From IMG/VR virus record IMGVR_UViG_3300023223_000124, positions 1-39,422 of that record: a stretch of 39,422 nt of DNA, one strand, 5' to 3'. Position numbers and translations under genes: made by a program. The notes beneath the pieces were generated by a model that saw only the letters and a list, made by a program, of their open reading frames with translations, ran no database searches and had not been told where the DNA came from. Source of the stretch: a virus. Positions 21,260-27,836 of this stretch are shown here, piece by piece (position 1 is the first letter of the stretch; every line of letters begins with the position of its first letter).

Positions 21260-21487
21260 ATGAGTGAAGAAAGGCAACAAGTATCAATTAGAGCAAAGTC
21301 TGTATTGAAGTTGGATACAGGCCAGAGCGATCTTGATTACACATATGTAAAAGGAGCTTCGATTGACGGGATGGCTAAGAACATTATGCATGCCGTTGTA
21401 TTCAACAAAGGGGTAACAGAAGCAAGGGAGTTCTTTAAAGATTTCCTTAGTGGATACGAGTATGGGTTCCGAGATCCAGATGATTAA
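21260..21487 (+). CDS. Hypothetical early protein, 75 aa
   Basis: ATG 21260 has GAGGATTTAGAG upstream. The product is alpha/beta and acidic at its end (SGYEYGFRDPDD). No family is recognised. Confidence 0.65.
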   Translation: MSEERQQVSIRAKSVLKLDTGQSDLDYTYVKGASIDGMAKNIMHAVVFNKGVTEAREFFKDFLSGYEYGFRDPDD

Positions 21488-21524
21488 CCACCAACACAAG
21501 GCGCATATGCGTGGGAGAGATGAG

Positions 21525-21710
21525 ATGAAGTGTGAAGATTGCAAAAACATGGTTGGCGAAGGCGTGTCAATGGAATCCCCATATCCTTCGGTGTGGTGCC
21601 GTAAGGGTCACTGGGAAGGATTGGGAGAAGAACCATTGGAGGATGACGAGGGTTATGAAGATGATGACCCGTGGCAGGAATGCGAGGATTTTGCACCATC
21701 TAACCACTAA
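21525..21710 (+). CDS. Small zinc-binding-like acidic protein, 61 aa
   Basis: I chose ATG 21525 (MKCEDCKNMVGEGVSMESPY) behind GGGAGAG; upstream in-frame codons overlap the previous gene. It has CEDC, then WCRKGHWEG, a strongly acidic run (EEPLEDDEGYEDDD) and CEDF. This pattern, two distant cysteine pairs and an acidic loop, is common in small phage proteins of unknown function. Confidence 0.7.
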   Translation: MKCEDCKNMVGEGVSMESPYPSVWCRKGHWEGLGEEPLEDDEGYEDDDPWQECEDFAPSNH

Positions 21711-21730
21711 TACCGTAAGAGGATAGAGAG

Positions 21731-21943
21731 ATGTTTGAATTCCGATGGATAAAATCAGGAATTAATGATTTTCCGCCTGAATACGCGATTCCTGTTGAGG
21801 CGCAATGTGGTTGGAATTACAGGGTTTTACAGTGCAGGCAGGTAAGAAATCCATTTGAAGTGAACAATGAGCTTCAGCCTCCTATTTGGGGAGAATGGGA
21901 AGATATCCCAATGGAGTCATCAGCCAAGACAAAGGGAGAATAG
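21731..21943 (+). CDS. Hypothetical early protein, 70 aa
   Basis: ATG 21731 follows GGATAGAGAG, a plus-strand version of the repeated start cassette. The product is Trp- and Pro-rich (MFEFRWIKSGINDFPPEYAI, then WGEWEDIPMES). It resembles small phage proteins that precede zinc-ribbon genes. The function is unknown. Confidence 0.6.
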   Translation: MFEFRWIKSGINDFPPEYAIPVEAQCGWNYRVLQCRQVRNPFEVNNELQPPIWGEWEDIPMESSAKTKGE

Positions 21944-21945
21944 CC

Positions 21946-22107
21946 ATGAAGTTTCTATGTAAAATGCTCGGATATCACAAGTGGAAATACTCGCCAATAG
22001 TAAAACAGGTGCGAACCAGGAAGTGCACCCGTTGCTCCATGGTTCAAATCAAGCACATAAGTACCACGAAGGCATGGTCATTAGAGGAGTGGTGGTGCGA
22101 TGAGTGA
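21946..22107 (+). CDS. Small zinc-ribbon protein, 53 aa
   Basis: ATG 21946 with GGGAG upstream opens MKFLCKMLGYHKWKYSPIVK, then TRKCTRCSMVQIK and a C-terminal EEWWCDE. The layout, Cys and His at the N-terminus and CxxC in the middle, is that of the small phage CLxGxHxW family. It shares that layout with the protein at 16141..16341. The function is unknown. Confidence 0.7.
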   Translation: MKFLCKMLGYHKWKYSPIVKQVRTRKCTRCSMVQIKHISTTKAWSLEEWWCDE

Positions 22108-22360
22108 ACTTAAATCCAAGATCCAAGCCATCACCCCTGCTGAACCTGAAGTCAGCGATGCGCTGATAGCCATGCTGGAACTCGCGTTGACTCGTGCAAA
22201 ATCGGGAGAGTACGCCGGATTAGCGTACGTAGCGACGGACCGCCAAGGGAACACATACAGCGACTTCATCATCAACCAGCCTGTAGTGGTTATTGGAGAG
22301 ATGCGGGTACTGGAGCGTGACATCATTGATGAATGCGTTAAATTGAGGGCAGACACATGA
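22100..22360 (+). CDS. Hypothetical early protein, 86 aa
   Basis: ATG 22100 overlaps the previous gene end. The product is alpha/beta (SDALIAMLELALTRAKSGEY, then strands GLAYVATDRQGNTYSDFIIN). It ends in an ATGA overlap with the truncated gene at 22357. No function is recognised. Confidence 0.6.
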   Translation: MSELKSKIQAITPAEPEVSDALIAMLELALTRAKSGEYAGLAYVATDRQGNTYSDFIINQPVVVIGEMRVLERDIIDECVKLRADT

Positions 22361-22398
22361 GTGAAGAACTAAAGCCATCAGCATGGATTGTGATATAA
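22357..22398 (+). pseudogene. Truncated 13-codon gene stump directly before the HNH unit
   Basis: ATG 22357 overlaps the previous stop (ATGA), as normal for this operon, but the frame MSEELKPSAWIVI ends after 13 codons at TAA 22396..22398. A well-coupled start with such a short product suggests that a longer gene was interrupted when the HNH endonuclease gene and its leader were inserted. I see no matching 3' part downstream, so the rest was probably lost. Confidence 0.5.
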
Positions 22399-22404
22399 TA
22401 TTAA

Positions 22405-22484
22405 GGCGCTCTAGGCTTAGCGGCTGAAGAACTGGAACTCTGACCAGTTGAGCGCGACACTTCATCAGAGCAGCTGCGCAGAGG
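22405..22484 (+). ncRNA. Structured, pseudoknot-capable leader of the HNH gene
   Basis: Four helices can be drawn. P1 is GCGCTC/GAGCGC (22406..22411, 22450..22455). P3 is AACTGG/CCAGTT (22430..22435, 22444..22449), whose loop CTCTGA (22438..22443) pairs with TCAGAG (22465..22470). P2 is GCGGCTG/CAGCTGC (22420..22426, 22471..22477, one G-U). P1 plus P3 and the other pair cross, so the RNA is either a pseudoknot or a two-state switch. The 3' strand ends three bases before the Shine-Dalgarno AGAGG (22480..22484) of the HNH gene. Control of translation, or a small ribozyme, are the main readings. No known class is assigned. Confidence 0.5.
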
Positions 22485-22490
22485 TAGCTT

Positions 22491-23003
22491 ATGATCACTC
22501 AAGAAAGACTCAAAGAATTACTTCATTACGATCCCGATACCGGTATTTTTACGTGGCGCGTAGGTCGAGGTGGAATGCGCGTCGGTGATAAGGCTGGTGG
22601 CATTACCACGACCGCAACAGGCAAATCTTACATAGTGATCGGGATAGACGGCAAGGACTACAAGGCCCATCGATTATCTTGGTTATTCATCCACGGAAAA
22701 TTCCCTTCTGGTCAGATCGATCACGAGAACGGTAATGGACTCGACAACAGGCTGGTCAATCTCCGTGACGTAACCCCCTCGGAAAACCAGAAGAATGCTC
22801 GATTGCGTTCTAATAACACCTCTGGAACATGCGGAGTTTACTGGTACAAACCCTATCGTAAATGGAAGGCACTGATACAAGTAAATTCAAAATCCAAACA
22901 CCTCGGATATTTCGAAGATATCCAAGACGCTATCGCCACCCGTAAAGAAGCTGAAAATGAGCATGGTTATCACCAAAATCACGGCGCAAACCGGCCGCTA
23001 TAA
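22491..23003 (+). CDS. HNH homing endonuclease with AP2 domain
   Basis: The 170-residue product has an N-terminal YDPDTGIFTWR beta region. An HNH core follows: KAHRLSWLFIHGKFPSGQID, then HENGNGLDNRLVNLR and TPSENQKNA. The C-terminal AP2-type DNA-binding domain reads TSGTCGVYWYKPYRKWKALI and HLGYFEDIQDAIA. Such free-standing phage endonucleases cut alleles that lack them and spread by repair. The catalytic His-Asn-His residues are all present. ATG 22491 has AGAGG six bases upstream, at the end of a folded leader. A gene stump lies just before it, as expected for an inserted element. Confidence 0.9.
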   Translation: MITQERLKELLHYDPDTGIFTWRVGRGGMRVGDKAGGITTTATGKSYIVIGIDGKDYKAHRLSWLFIHGKFPSGQIDHENGNGLDNRLVNLRDVTPSENQKNARLRSNNTSGTCGVYWYKPYRKWKALIQVNSKSKHLGYFEDIQDAIATRKEAENEHGYHQNHGANRPL

Positions 23004-23025
23004 ATCCTGATGAGTAGGAGGAGTT

Positions 23026-23331
23026 ATGAGTAATAGAAAGAATCCAAAATGTGAATTCTGCGGCGATCCTGCATACATGAGTGACAACGGGGTATGGAAG
23101 TGTAAAAAAAGGATCGAATCACAAATAGCAAAGAAGGGCGCTGAAGCCTATTGCAAAGCTAATGGTCTGGTGATGGTGCCGGAAGAGCCTACACATGCGA
23201 TGGAAATCGCTGGGATTAAATCAGGTTACATTGATAAAGCCATCAAAGAAGGCCCGGCGCACTGGCAGATCTCATACCCTGCTGGAATTTATGAAGCCAT
23301 GATAGCAGCATACAAGGAGCAAGCATGGTGA
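23026..23331 (+). CDS. Hypothetical protein with N-terminal zinc knuckle, 101 aa
   Basis: ATG 23026 has AGGAGGAG upstream. The N-terminus has CEFCGDPAYMSDNGVWKC, a likely zinc knuckle. The rest is helical (ESQIAKKGAEAYCKANGLVM and onwards) with a WQISYPAGIYEAMIAAYK end. No function is recognised. It follows the HNH unit by 22 bases. Confidence 0.7.
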   Translation: MSNRKNPKCEFCGDPAYMSDNGVWKCKKRIESQIAKKGAEAYCKANGLVMVPEEPTHAMEIAGIKSGYIDKAIKEGPAHWQISYPAGIYEAMIAAYKEQAW

Positions 23332-23513
23332 ACGAGGTAACAGAGGCACGAGTAGCACGGTTGAAGCATAAAGCACATCTACGAAAAGCACGAGAGCGAT
23401 ATAAAAAACATAAAGGTAAAGGTCTGGTTAAGGCGTTTATATGGATTCATGAAGATGACAGGAAGTCTTTAATGGATTATGCGTCCTGGCTGATAGAGAG
23501 GAGAGAGTTATGA
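23325..23513 (+). CDS. Small basic helical protein, 62 aa
   Basis: ATG 23325 overlaps the previous gene, and the stop overlaps the next start (ATGA). The first 35 residues are rich in Lys, Arg and His (ARLKHKAHLRKARERYKKHK), and the second half has a Trp-containing helix. Nucleic-acid binding is likely from composition. The layout resembles small phage repressor-like peptides with no firm family. Confidence 0.6.
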   Translation: MVNEVTEARVARLKHKAHLRKARERYKKHKGKGLVKAFIWIHEDDRKSLMDYASWLIERREL

Positions 23514-23869
23514 ATTTGAATCAATGGATGGCTACCTTCCAAAGCCCTATGCAACTGGCTAAGACAGCGCATAAGCAGATTGCGGATCAGCACTGCGAGA
23601 TCCAGGCGCTTAAGGCTCAGATAGAACGGTTGCGTGAGTTCGCCATAGAGGTGCGTGACGAGTTCCCTTGCGATTCTGGTACAGTAAACGCGCTAATAAA
23701 AGAAAACCCTGCCCAATCACTGAACATAATTAAAGCCGATTTCCTTGATTGGATAAGACAAGAAGTCGTCCTAAGTGATGACGTTGACAATGTAGGAGAC
23801 TGGATGCTTGGCAAGGCATTTGGCCTTCGACAAGAGGAAGAGGAGAACGACGATGAGCGGATGGATTGA
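23510..23869 (+). CDS. Hypothetical early protein with coiled coil, 119 aa
   Basis: The product has a helical N-terminal half with a coiled-coil-like stretch (KQIADQHCEIQALKAQIERL). It has an acidic C-terminus (RQEEEENDDERMD). The middle contains WIRQEVVLSDDVDNVGDWML. It starts in an ATGA overlap. No family is recognised. Confidence 0.6.
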   Translation: MNLNQWMATFQSPMQLAKTAHKQIADQHCEIQALKAQIERLREFAIEVRDEFPCDSGTVNALIKENPAQSLNIIKADFLDWIRQEVVLSDDVDNVGDWMLGKAFGLRQEEEENDDERMD

Positions 23870-24011
23870 TGAGCAACCATGGGAGCGGGGCTGTCTGATG
23901 GCTCTGATACACGCAGAGCCTGAGCCTATGAAGCGCTTCGTAGTAACGGCGGTAGACATCGCTATTGATAAGATGATGGAGAGTGTGTATCTGAAGCCGA
24001 AGAAGAGGTAA
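23853..24011 (+). CDS. Small helical protein, 52 aa
   Basis: ATG 23853 (MSGWIDEQPWERGCLMALIH) lies behind a GAGGAAGAGGAG stretch in the acidic end of the previous gene, which therefore also serves as ribosome site. The product is helical with a basic end (YLKPKKR). After it, 73 bases without a gene lead to the next start and show nothing clear. The function is unknown. Confidence 0.6.
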   Translation: MSGWIDEQPWERGCLMALIHAEPEPMKRFVVTAVDIAIDKMMESVYLKPKKR

Positions 24012-24084
24012 ATCGAGACGAAAGTAGCATACCAAACCCCAGCGGATAGTTGATAATCAAGACTCAACAACTGGAGATAGAGAG

Positions 24085-24348
24085 ATGAAATCGTATTCGA
24101 TGGAAGATTACAAAAAAGCAGGATGCAAGGAGTTTGAAAACCCTTCTATGATAGCCGTTCATGCCATCGTTGGCGGAAAGGTATGTGATACGGGTTGCTA
24201 TGCATATCATTCTGGAAGGTGCGGCGCTTATAAAAATCTTGTTAATGACCGTGTAGTTCCTGAGACACCAACAGAGACGGTACGGGAAGAAGCAAAGCGT
24301 CGAGGGATTTCAATATCAGAAGTGCGCCGCCAAAGAAAAGCATCTTAG
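24085..24348 (+). CDS. Cysteine-containing early protein, 87 aa
   Basis: ATG 24085 follows CTGGAGATAGAGAG, a start cassette that recurs at 24369. The product has C-x(n)-C pairs (CKEF, VCDTGCYAYHSGRCGAY) and a basic helical end (REEAKRRGISISEVRRQRK). Zinc or nucleic-acid binding is possible. No function is recognised. Confidence 0.65.
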   Translation: MKSYSMEDYKKAGCKEFENPSMIAVHAIVGGKVCDTGCYAYHSGRCGAYKNLVNDRVVPETPTETVREEAKRRGISISEVRRQRKAS

Positions 24349-24368
24349 CAACAACTGGAGATAGACAG

Positions 24369-24785
24369 ATGAGCGACATGTTTGCAATAAGAGAATCAGC
24401 TAAGCGATGCTGGAAGGAAGGAGGGAAATCTACAGACAATCCCTGGCCGATGTACGGGGCCAGATGGTGTGTCTGGTCTGAACAGTGGGGCCTATGCTCA
24501 GATTCTTACATGGACTCACCGAATAGGGAGCTGGATGCAGTGGAAACTGCAGGAGAAGACAATAAGTTATGTTTTCAAGGCGCGTTAGCTATGGCCGAAG
24601 GGTGTCATGATTATGGTGGTGGATATCATGACCATGAATACGAAATTTTTCACCATGGGATTCAGACTGTAATTAATGTGTTGACTGCTGCTAAAAAGAA
24701 AGGAATTAGCAATTTTCAGTTAAAAGTATTGCATTCAATCGGAAGTAAGCAACTGAAAACTGCCGGAGATAGTGAAAATGAGTGA
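24369..24785 (+). CDS. Hypothetical early protein, 138 aa
   Basis: ATG 24369 follows CTGGAGATAGACAG. The first half is Trp- and Cys-rich (RCWKEGGKSTDNPWPMYGAR, WCVWSEQWGLC). The middle has a His/Tyr/Gly-rich metal-binding-like stretch (HDYGGGYHDHEYEIFHHG). The end is helical. No family is recognised, although the HDYGGGYHDHE cluster is striking. Confidence 0.65.
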   Translation: MSDMFAIRESAKRCWKEGGKSTDNPWPMYGARWCVWSEQWGLCSDSYMDSPNRELDAVETAGEDNKLCFQGALAMAEGCHDYGGGYHDHEYEIFHHGIQTVINVLTAAKKKGISNFQLKVLHSIGSKQLKTAGDSENE

Positions 24786-25098
24786 ATTCTATGACACCTA
24801 CAACGATGACGAAGTTGAATGCCCGTATTGTCACTATAAGTACCAGCCCGAGGCTGAAGACTATAGCGAAGACCGGCGCGCCGAGGAATGCGGCGAGTGC
24901 GGGAAGTCGTTCTATCTGAATCAGAGCTTTAGCGTATCGCATCATACGAAACCTGACTGCGAGCTAAACAAAGAGAATCACGACTACCAACCCTTTAGTA
25001 TCAGTGATGGCCAGACACACCCGTTTTGCACGGTATGTGAAAAATGCCAACCACACAGTGAGATTTACGCCAAGAAGGATACTGCCGGAGATGAGTAA
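24778..25098 (+). CDS. Zinc-ribbon protein, 106 aa
   Basis: Three cysteine pairs are visible: CPYCHYKY, CGECGKSFY and CTVCEKCQPH. The first two fit one zinc ribbon and the last a second site. I chose ATG 24778; a GTG lies six bases upstream. The end overlaps the next start (TAATG). A role in transcription or DNA metabolism is possible; none is known to me. Confidence 0.7.
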   Translation: MSEFYDTYNDDEVECPYCHYKYQPEAEDYSEDRRAEECGECGKSFYLNQSFSVSHHTKPDCELNKENHDYQPFSISDGQTHPFCTVCEKCQPHSEIYAKKDTAGDE

Positions 25099-25427
25099 TG
25101 AGTGAATTACCTAGCTGCACATCTGAGAAGTATCGCAAGGCACGTAAAATTCATAAATGTTGCGAATGCCAAGGCCCCATAGATATTGGCGAGAAATACC
25201 ACTATCTGAGCGGTGTATGGGAAGGGCGCGGGAAGTCATACAAAACATGTCTATCCTGCGAAACTATCCGGGGATACGCTTATAGCTTTGCGCTAGATAT
25301 GGAATACAGCGACGAGGGATACCCGCCCTTGGGTGAATTGTATTGTTGGATAGTGGATTGTGAGACTACGCCAGGGGCGCTAGCTGAGATGTTCGCGCCT
25401 GCTCAGGGTTATGACGATGCGCTCTAG
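25098..25427 (+). CDS. Zinc-binding-like protein, 109 aa
   Basis: ATG 25098 overlaps the previous stop. The product has KARKIHKCCECQGPIDIGEK and KTCLSCETIRGY, two cysteine pairs about 40 residues apart, typical of a small HNH-like or zinc-ribbon fold but without the catalytic histidines. The rest is acidic. It ends inside the ninB start region. The function is unknown. Confidence 0.65.
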   Translation: MSELPSCTSEKYRKARKIHKCCECQGPIDIGEKYHYLSGVWEGRGKSYKTCLSCETIRGYAYSFALDMEYSDEGYPPLGELYCWIVDCETTPGALAEMFAPAQGYDDAL

Positions 25428-25908
25428 GCTCTTCACCATCAAGAGCAATGAATCCAAGCGATCGATCATGACCGCCTTATGGGACTTTGTAAGCGAGTCA
25501 ATACATTCAGGCGGCATTGATATAACCGTCGCCAAAGAATCCAAGACACGCGCTCAGGAGCAGCGCTACCACGCCATGATGGGTGACATCTCCAGGCAGA
25601 TTGAGCTAGACGGGAAGAAGTTCAGCAGCAAGGTTTGGAAGGTTAAGCTGAAGGACCAGTTCGAACATGAACTAATAGTATTAGGGACTCCGCTATCTAA
25701 GCCTGGAAGTGTGACGATGAGCGTAGACGGGCTGCGTGTTGTTCAGATACCACCAGAGTCAAAGGAGTTTAGGAAAAACGAGGCATCTGATTTTATCGAA
25801 TACCTCTTTTCGTTCGGAGCAGAGAATAATATCGAATGGTCTGATCCTGAGACACAAAGTTTATATAAGGAATATTGGGAGAGAACTTATGAGCAACCTA
25901 GCGACTGA
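25411..25908 (+). CDS. ninB: NinB-family recombination protein
   Basis: The 165-residue product matches lambda NinB (Orf, 146 residues) in overall layout: a beta start, SKTRAQEQRYHAMMGDISRQ in the middle (lambda has RSLDQNRKLWACLGDVSRQV) and a final EYLFSFGAENNIEWSDPETQ (lambda AFGTERGVKWSD). Orf works with single-strand-binding protein to help load the annealing recombinase, so here it likely assists Erf. It starts at ATG 25411 inside the previous gene; an in-frame ATG at 25417 is possible too. Confidence 0.85.
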   Translation: MTMRSRLFTIKSNESKRSIMTALWDFVSESIHSGGIDITVAKESKTRAQEQRYHAMMGDISRQIELDGKKFSSKVWKVKLKDQFEHELIVLGTPLSKPGSVTMSVDGLRVVQIPPESKEFRKNEASDFIEYLFSFGAENNIEWSDPETQSLYKEYWERTYEQPSD

Positions 25909-26131
25909 TATGTATGCAGATTACAGAGCAAAGGTCGCCTTTAAGCTCGATGAGGGTGACGCTTATTGCTGGGCAGATCTGGTTTCTTTTATGGCCGATG
26001 GAGACAAGGAAATGATTGACCCGACCAGTGGCAATCGTTGCAGGAATGAATCGAAAACGCATGCTGATAAAGCCTGTTGGTGTGGAAAGTTTATCGATGG
26101 AAAAGACGCCCAAAAAGCACTGGATAATTGA
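25889..26131 (+). CDS. Hypothetical protein, 80 aa
   Basis: I chose ATG 25889 (MSNLATDMYADYRAKVAFKL), preceded by GGGAGAG and overlapping the NinB end; upstream codons in this frame read antisense-like sequence. The C-terminal part has CRNESKTHADKACWCGKF, a possible zinc site. The function is unknown. Confidence 0.65.
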   Translation: MSNLATDMYADYRAKVAFKLDEGDAYCWADLVSFMADGDKEMIDPTSGNRCRNESKTHADKACWCGKFIDGKDAQKALDN

Positions 26132-26146
26132 TAGCGGAGAGAACTT

Positions 26147-26413
26147 ATGAGCAACAATAACGGCGATATGCCAGCCAGCCCGATACTTAATGATTGGGAG
26201 GGGTTTACGGCATTTATTGATGGGACCAAGGGCGGTCGAAACTACGGACTAACCAAGCGTGAGCACTTCGCAGCTATGGCTTTAACAGTTGCCGGTGAAG
26301 AGTATGTTAAAGGCTTAGGCGTTGATTATGGTCCCACAGAAGGTTGGCAGCTTCATGTTGCTATAAACGCTGTATCGATTGCAGATGCTCTACTTGCCGA
26401 ATTGGAGAAATAA
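26147..26413 (+). CDS. Hypothetical phage protein, 88 aa
   Basis: ATG 26147 has GGAGAGAAC upstream. The product contains GLTKREHFAAMALTVAGEEY, a pattern found in many small phage proteins (LTKREYFAAMALQGL type) with unknown role. The C-terminal helix reads AINAVSIADALLAELEK. It lies between ninB and ninG in the place of other nin-region genes. Confidence 0.75.
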   Translation: MSNNNGDMPASPILNDWEGFTAFIDGTKGGRNYGLTKREHFAAMALTVAGEEYVKGLGVDYGPTEGWQLHVAINAVSIADALLAELEK

Positions 26414-26415
26414 TC

Positions 26416-26604
26416 ATGATGAATCCACAAGAAGTCCGATCCGCAGCAGAGGCTATCTGTGAACTCAGAAATCCAACCCGGCAAAAGCGTTCTGAAGATG
26501 ATATCCACTATGGCCAATCCATATTCGCCAGGCGGAGTGAGATAGCGTCAAAGGAGGCTGATATAGCTGATGAGAAGGAACTGAAAGAGGTTTATGCGTT
26601 ATGA
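26416..26604 (+). CDS. Small helical protein, 62 aa
   Basis: ATG 26416 (a second ATG follows) has GGAG upstream. The product is helical and charged (PQEVRSAAEAICELRNPTRQ and so on). Its stop overlaps the next start (ATGA). No function is recognised. Confidence 0.65.
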   Translation: MMNPQEVRSAAEAICELRNPTRQKRSEDDIHYGQSIFARRSEIASKEADIADEKELKEVYAL

Positions 26605-26786
26605 GCTGGAATGATGCAAACGAAATAGCTATCAAAGCTGGCGATATTCTATCAAATCCATTTAATCAGCCAAGAGAACTAGAGGTCTTGGAAGATAGCG
26701 ATGGAAATTTATATCTTGGAGACATGGACACTCCATTCGACGATAAGTATCAATTTGATTGTTACTGGACGATAGTTCACAAATAA
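26601..26786 (+). CDS. Small acidic protein, 61 aa
   Basis: The product is acidic and beta-rich (ELEVLEDSDGNLYLGDMDTP), with aromatic residues at its end. It is coupled to the gene before by an ATGA overlap. The function is unknown. Confidence 0.6.
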   Translation: MSWNDANEIAIKAGDILSNPFNQPRELEVLEDSDGNLYLGDMDTPFDDKYQFDCYWTIVHK

Positions 26787-26795
26787 GGACTAAGC

Positions 26796-27413
26796 ATGCA
26801 GACCAAGAAATGCAAAGGCTGTGGCTATCCATACTTGAAACAGTCTGAGCACCCACCATTCCGTAACTGGTGCTCTATCGAATGCGCTCTATCCATAGCT
26901 AGGACAGCACAGGAGAAGGCTAGGGAGAATCAACAGGCTAAGGCTAAGCGAGAGCATAAGGAGAAGGAGAAGGCTGTTAGAAAGGATACTAAGCAGCGTA
27001 AAGAGGCGTTAAAGACAAAAGGGCAATGGATAAAAGAAGCTCAAACAGCTTTCAATAAATTCATCCGAACCAGGGACCACGGTAAGCCATGTATTAGTTG
27101 TGGAGCTTTAAGCCCCATAGGATGGGATGCTGGTCACTTCATGACTGTCGGAGGTCATCCAGAATTACGATTCACAGAGATTAATTGTCACCGTCAATGT
27201 AGTTCGTGTAATCGGGGCGGCGAGAAATATTTTCGTAAAGCACCTACTGTCGCTAAGCAATATGAGAAGCAGTTGCGAGAGCGGATAGGGAATGAAAAGG
27301 TGGTTTGGCTTAAAGGGCCGCATGAACCGTTACATCTAAGTATCGATGATATCAAGCTTATAAAATCCAAATACAACAAATTAGCAAGAGAATTAGAGCA
27401 GGAGATAGGATAA
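26796..27413 (+). CDS. ninG: NinG (Rap) recombination nuclease
   Basis: The 205-residue product has the NinG layout. An N-terminal zinc knuckle (CKGCGYPYLK, WCSIECAL) is followed by a long Lys/Glu/Ala helix (about 35-75). The C-terminal HNH-like core reads CISCGALSPIGWDAGHFMTV, then INCHRQCSSCN. Lambda Rap cuts branched recombination intermediates such as Holliday junctions and D-loops, so it completes exchanges that Erf starts. Its stop overlaps the next ATG. Confidence 0.9.
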   Translation: MQTKKCKGCGYPYLKQSEHPPFRNWCSIECALSIARTAQEKARENQQAKAKREHKEKEKAVRKDTKQRKEALKTKGQWIKEAQTAFNKFIRTRDHGKPCISCGALSPIGWDAGHFMTVGGHPELRFTEINCHRQCSSCNRGGEKYFRKAPTVAKQYEKQLRERIGNEKVVWLKGPHEPLHLSIDDIKLIKSKYNKLARELEQEIG

Positions 27414-27574
27414 TGCCACCTATGCTGATAACAATTAGCGGTGAAAAATACAGGCTCTTATATGAGGAGAGAGACGGTTCTTTCTGGTATGTTCCTGATG
27501 GATCAGAGCACGGTGACGAAGTGAGAGCGTTTAGATTTACTCGTGAAGAAATCAAAGAGAAATTTGATCAATGA
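27413..27574 (+). CDS. Small protein after ninG, 53 aa
   Basis: ATG 27413 overlaps the ninG stop (TAATG). The 53-codon frame (MPPMLITISGEKYRLLYEER, then DGSFWYVPDG) ends TGA 27572..27574, overlapping the following ATG. The overlaps on both sides and a clean beta-strand pattern argue for a real gene. The function is unknown. Confidence 0.7.
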   Translation: MPPMLITISGEKYRLLYEERDGSFWYVPDGSEHGDEVRAFRFTREEIKEKFDQ

Positions 27575-27756
27575 ATATTGATGAACGCCTAGCTCCTGGA
27601 GAACCAGAGCCCCGGGTATTAATCGAGAAGAGATTCCATAACGGCTGTAAATGGTGGGACTCTGTAACTATCTCAGGAGTAGACGAGGCCGAAAAGCTGA
27701 TTAATACCCTCAACAAGATAAACTCTCTGTATGTTTATCGTATCAAGGCTAATTAA
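27571..27756 (+). CDS. Last gene of the right early operon, 61 aa
   Basis: The product is alpha/beta (RVLIEKRFHNGCKWWDSVTI, then DEAEKLINTLNKINSLYVYR). It starts in an ATGA overlap. About 80 bases remain to the end of the converging late operon, and I see no clear terminator there, only an imperfect TCCTG/CAGGA stem. Confidence 0.65.
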   Translation: MNIDERLAPGEPEPRVLIEKRFHNGCKWWDSVTISGVDEAEKLINTLNKINSLYVYRIKAN

Positions 27757-27836
27757 TGGAATTCTGTATTCCTGGATAGCAATTAAGTTGTTCAGGAGTT
27801 ATCAGGAGACTGGATATAGAACAGGATTCGAATGGG

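Noticed and set aside
22405-22484. Canonical HDV-type ribozyme
   Set aside because: Strand order fits, but the P1-P2 joiner has eight bases, P1 has only six pairs and the catalytic segment before P2 is not recognisable. I kept it as a structured leader only.
22399-23025. Group I intron carrying the HNH gene
   Set aside because: There are only about 90 bases before and 22 after the gene, too few for the P3-P7 core, and no exon continuation of the stump is seen.
8775-24380. CRISPR-like array or regular repeats
   Set aside because: The repeated start cassettes are short, irregularly spaced and always lie before ATG codons; no spacer-repeat array exists in the window.
27757-27836. Terminator between the converging operons
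   Set aside because: Only an imperfect TCCTG/CAGGA stem is present and no T run follows on either strand.
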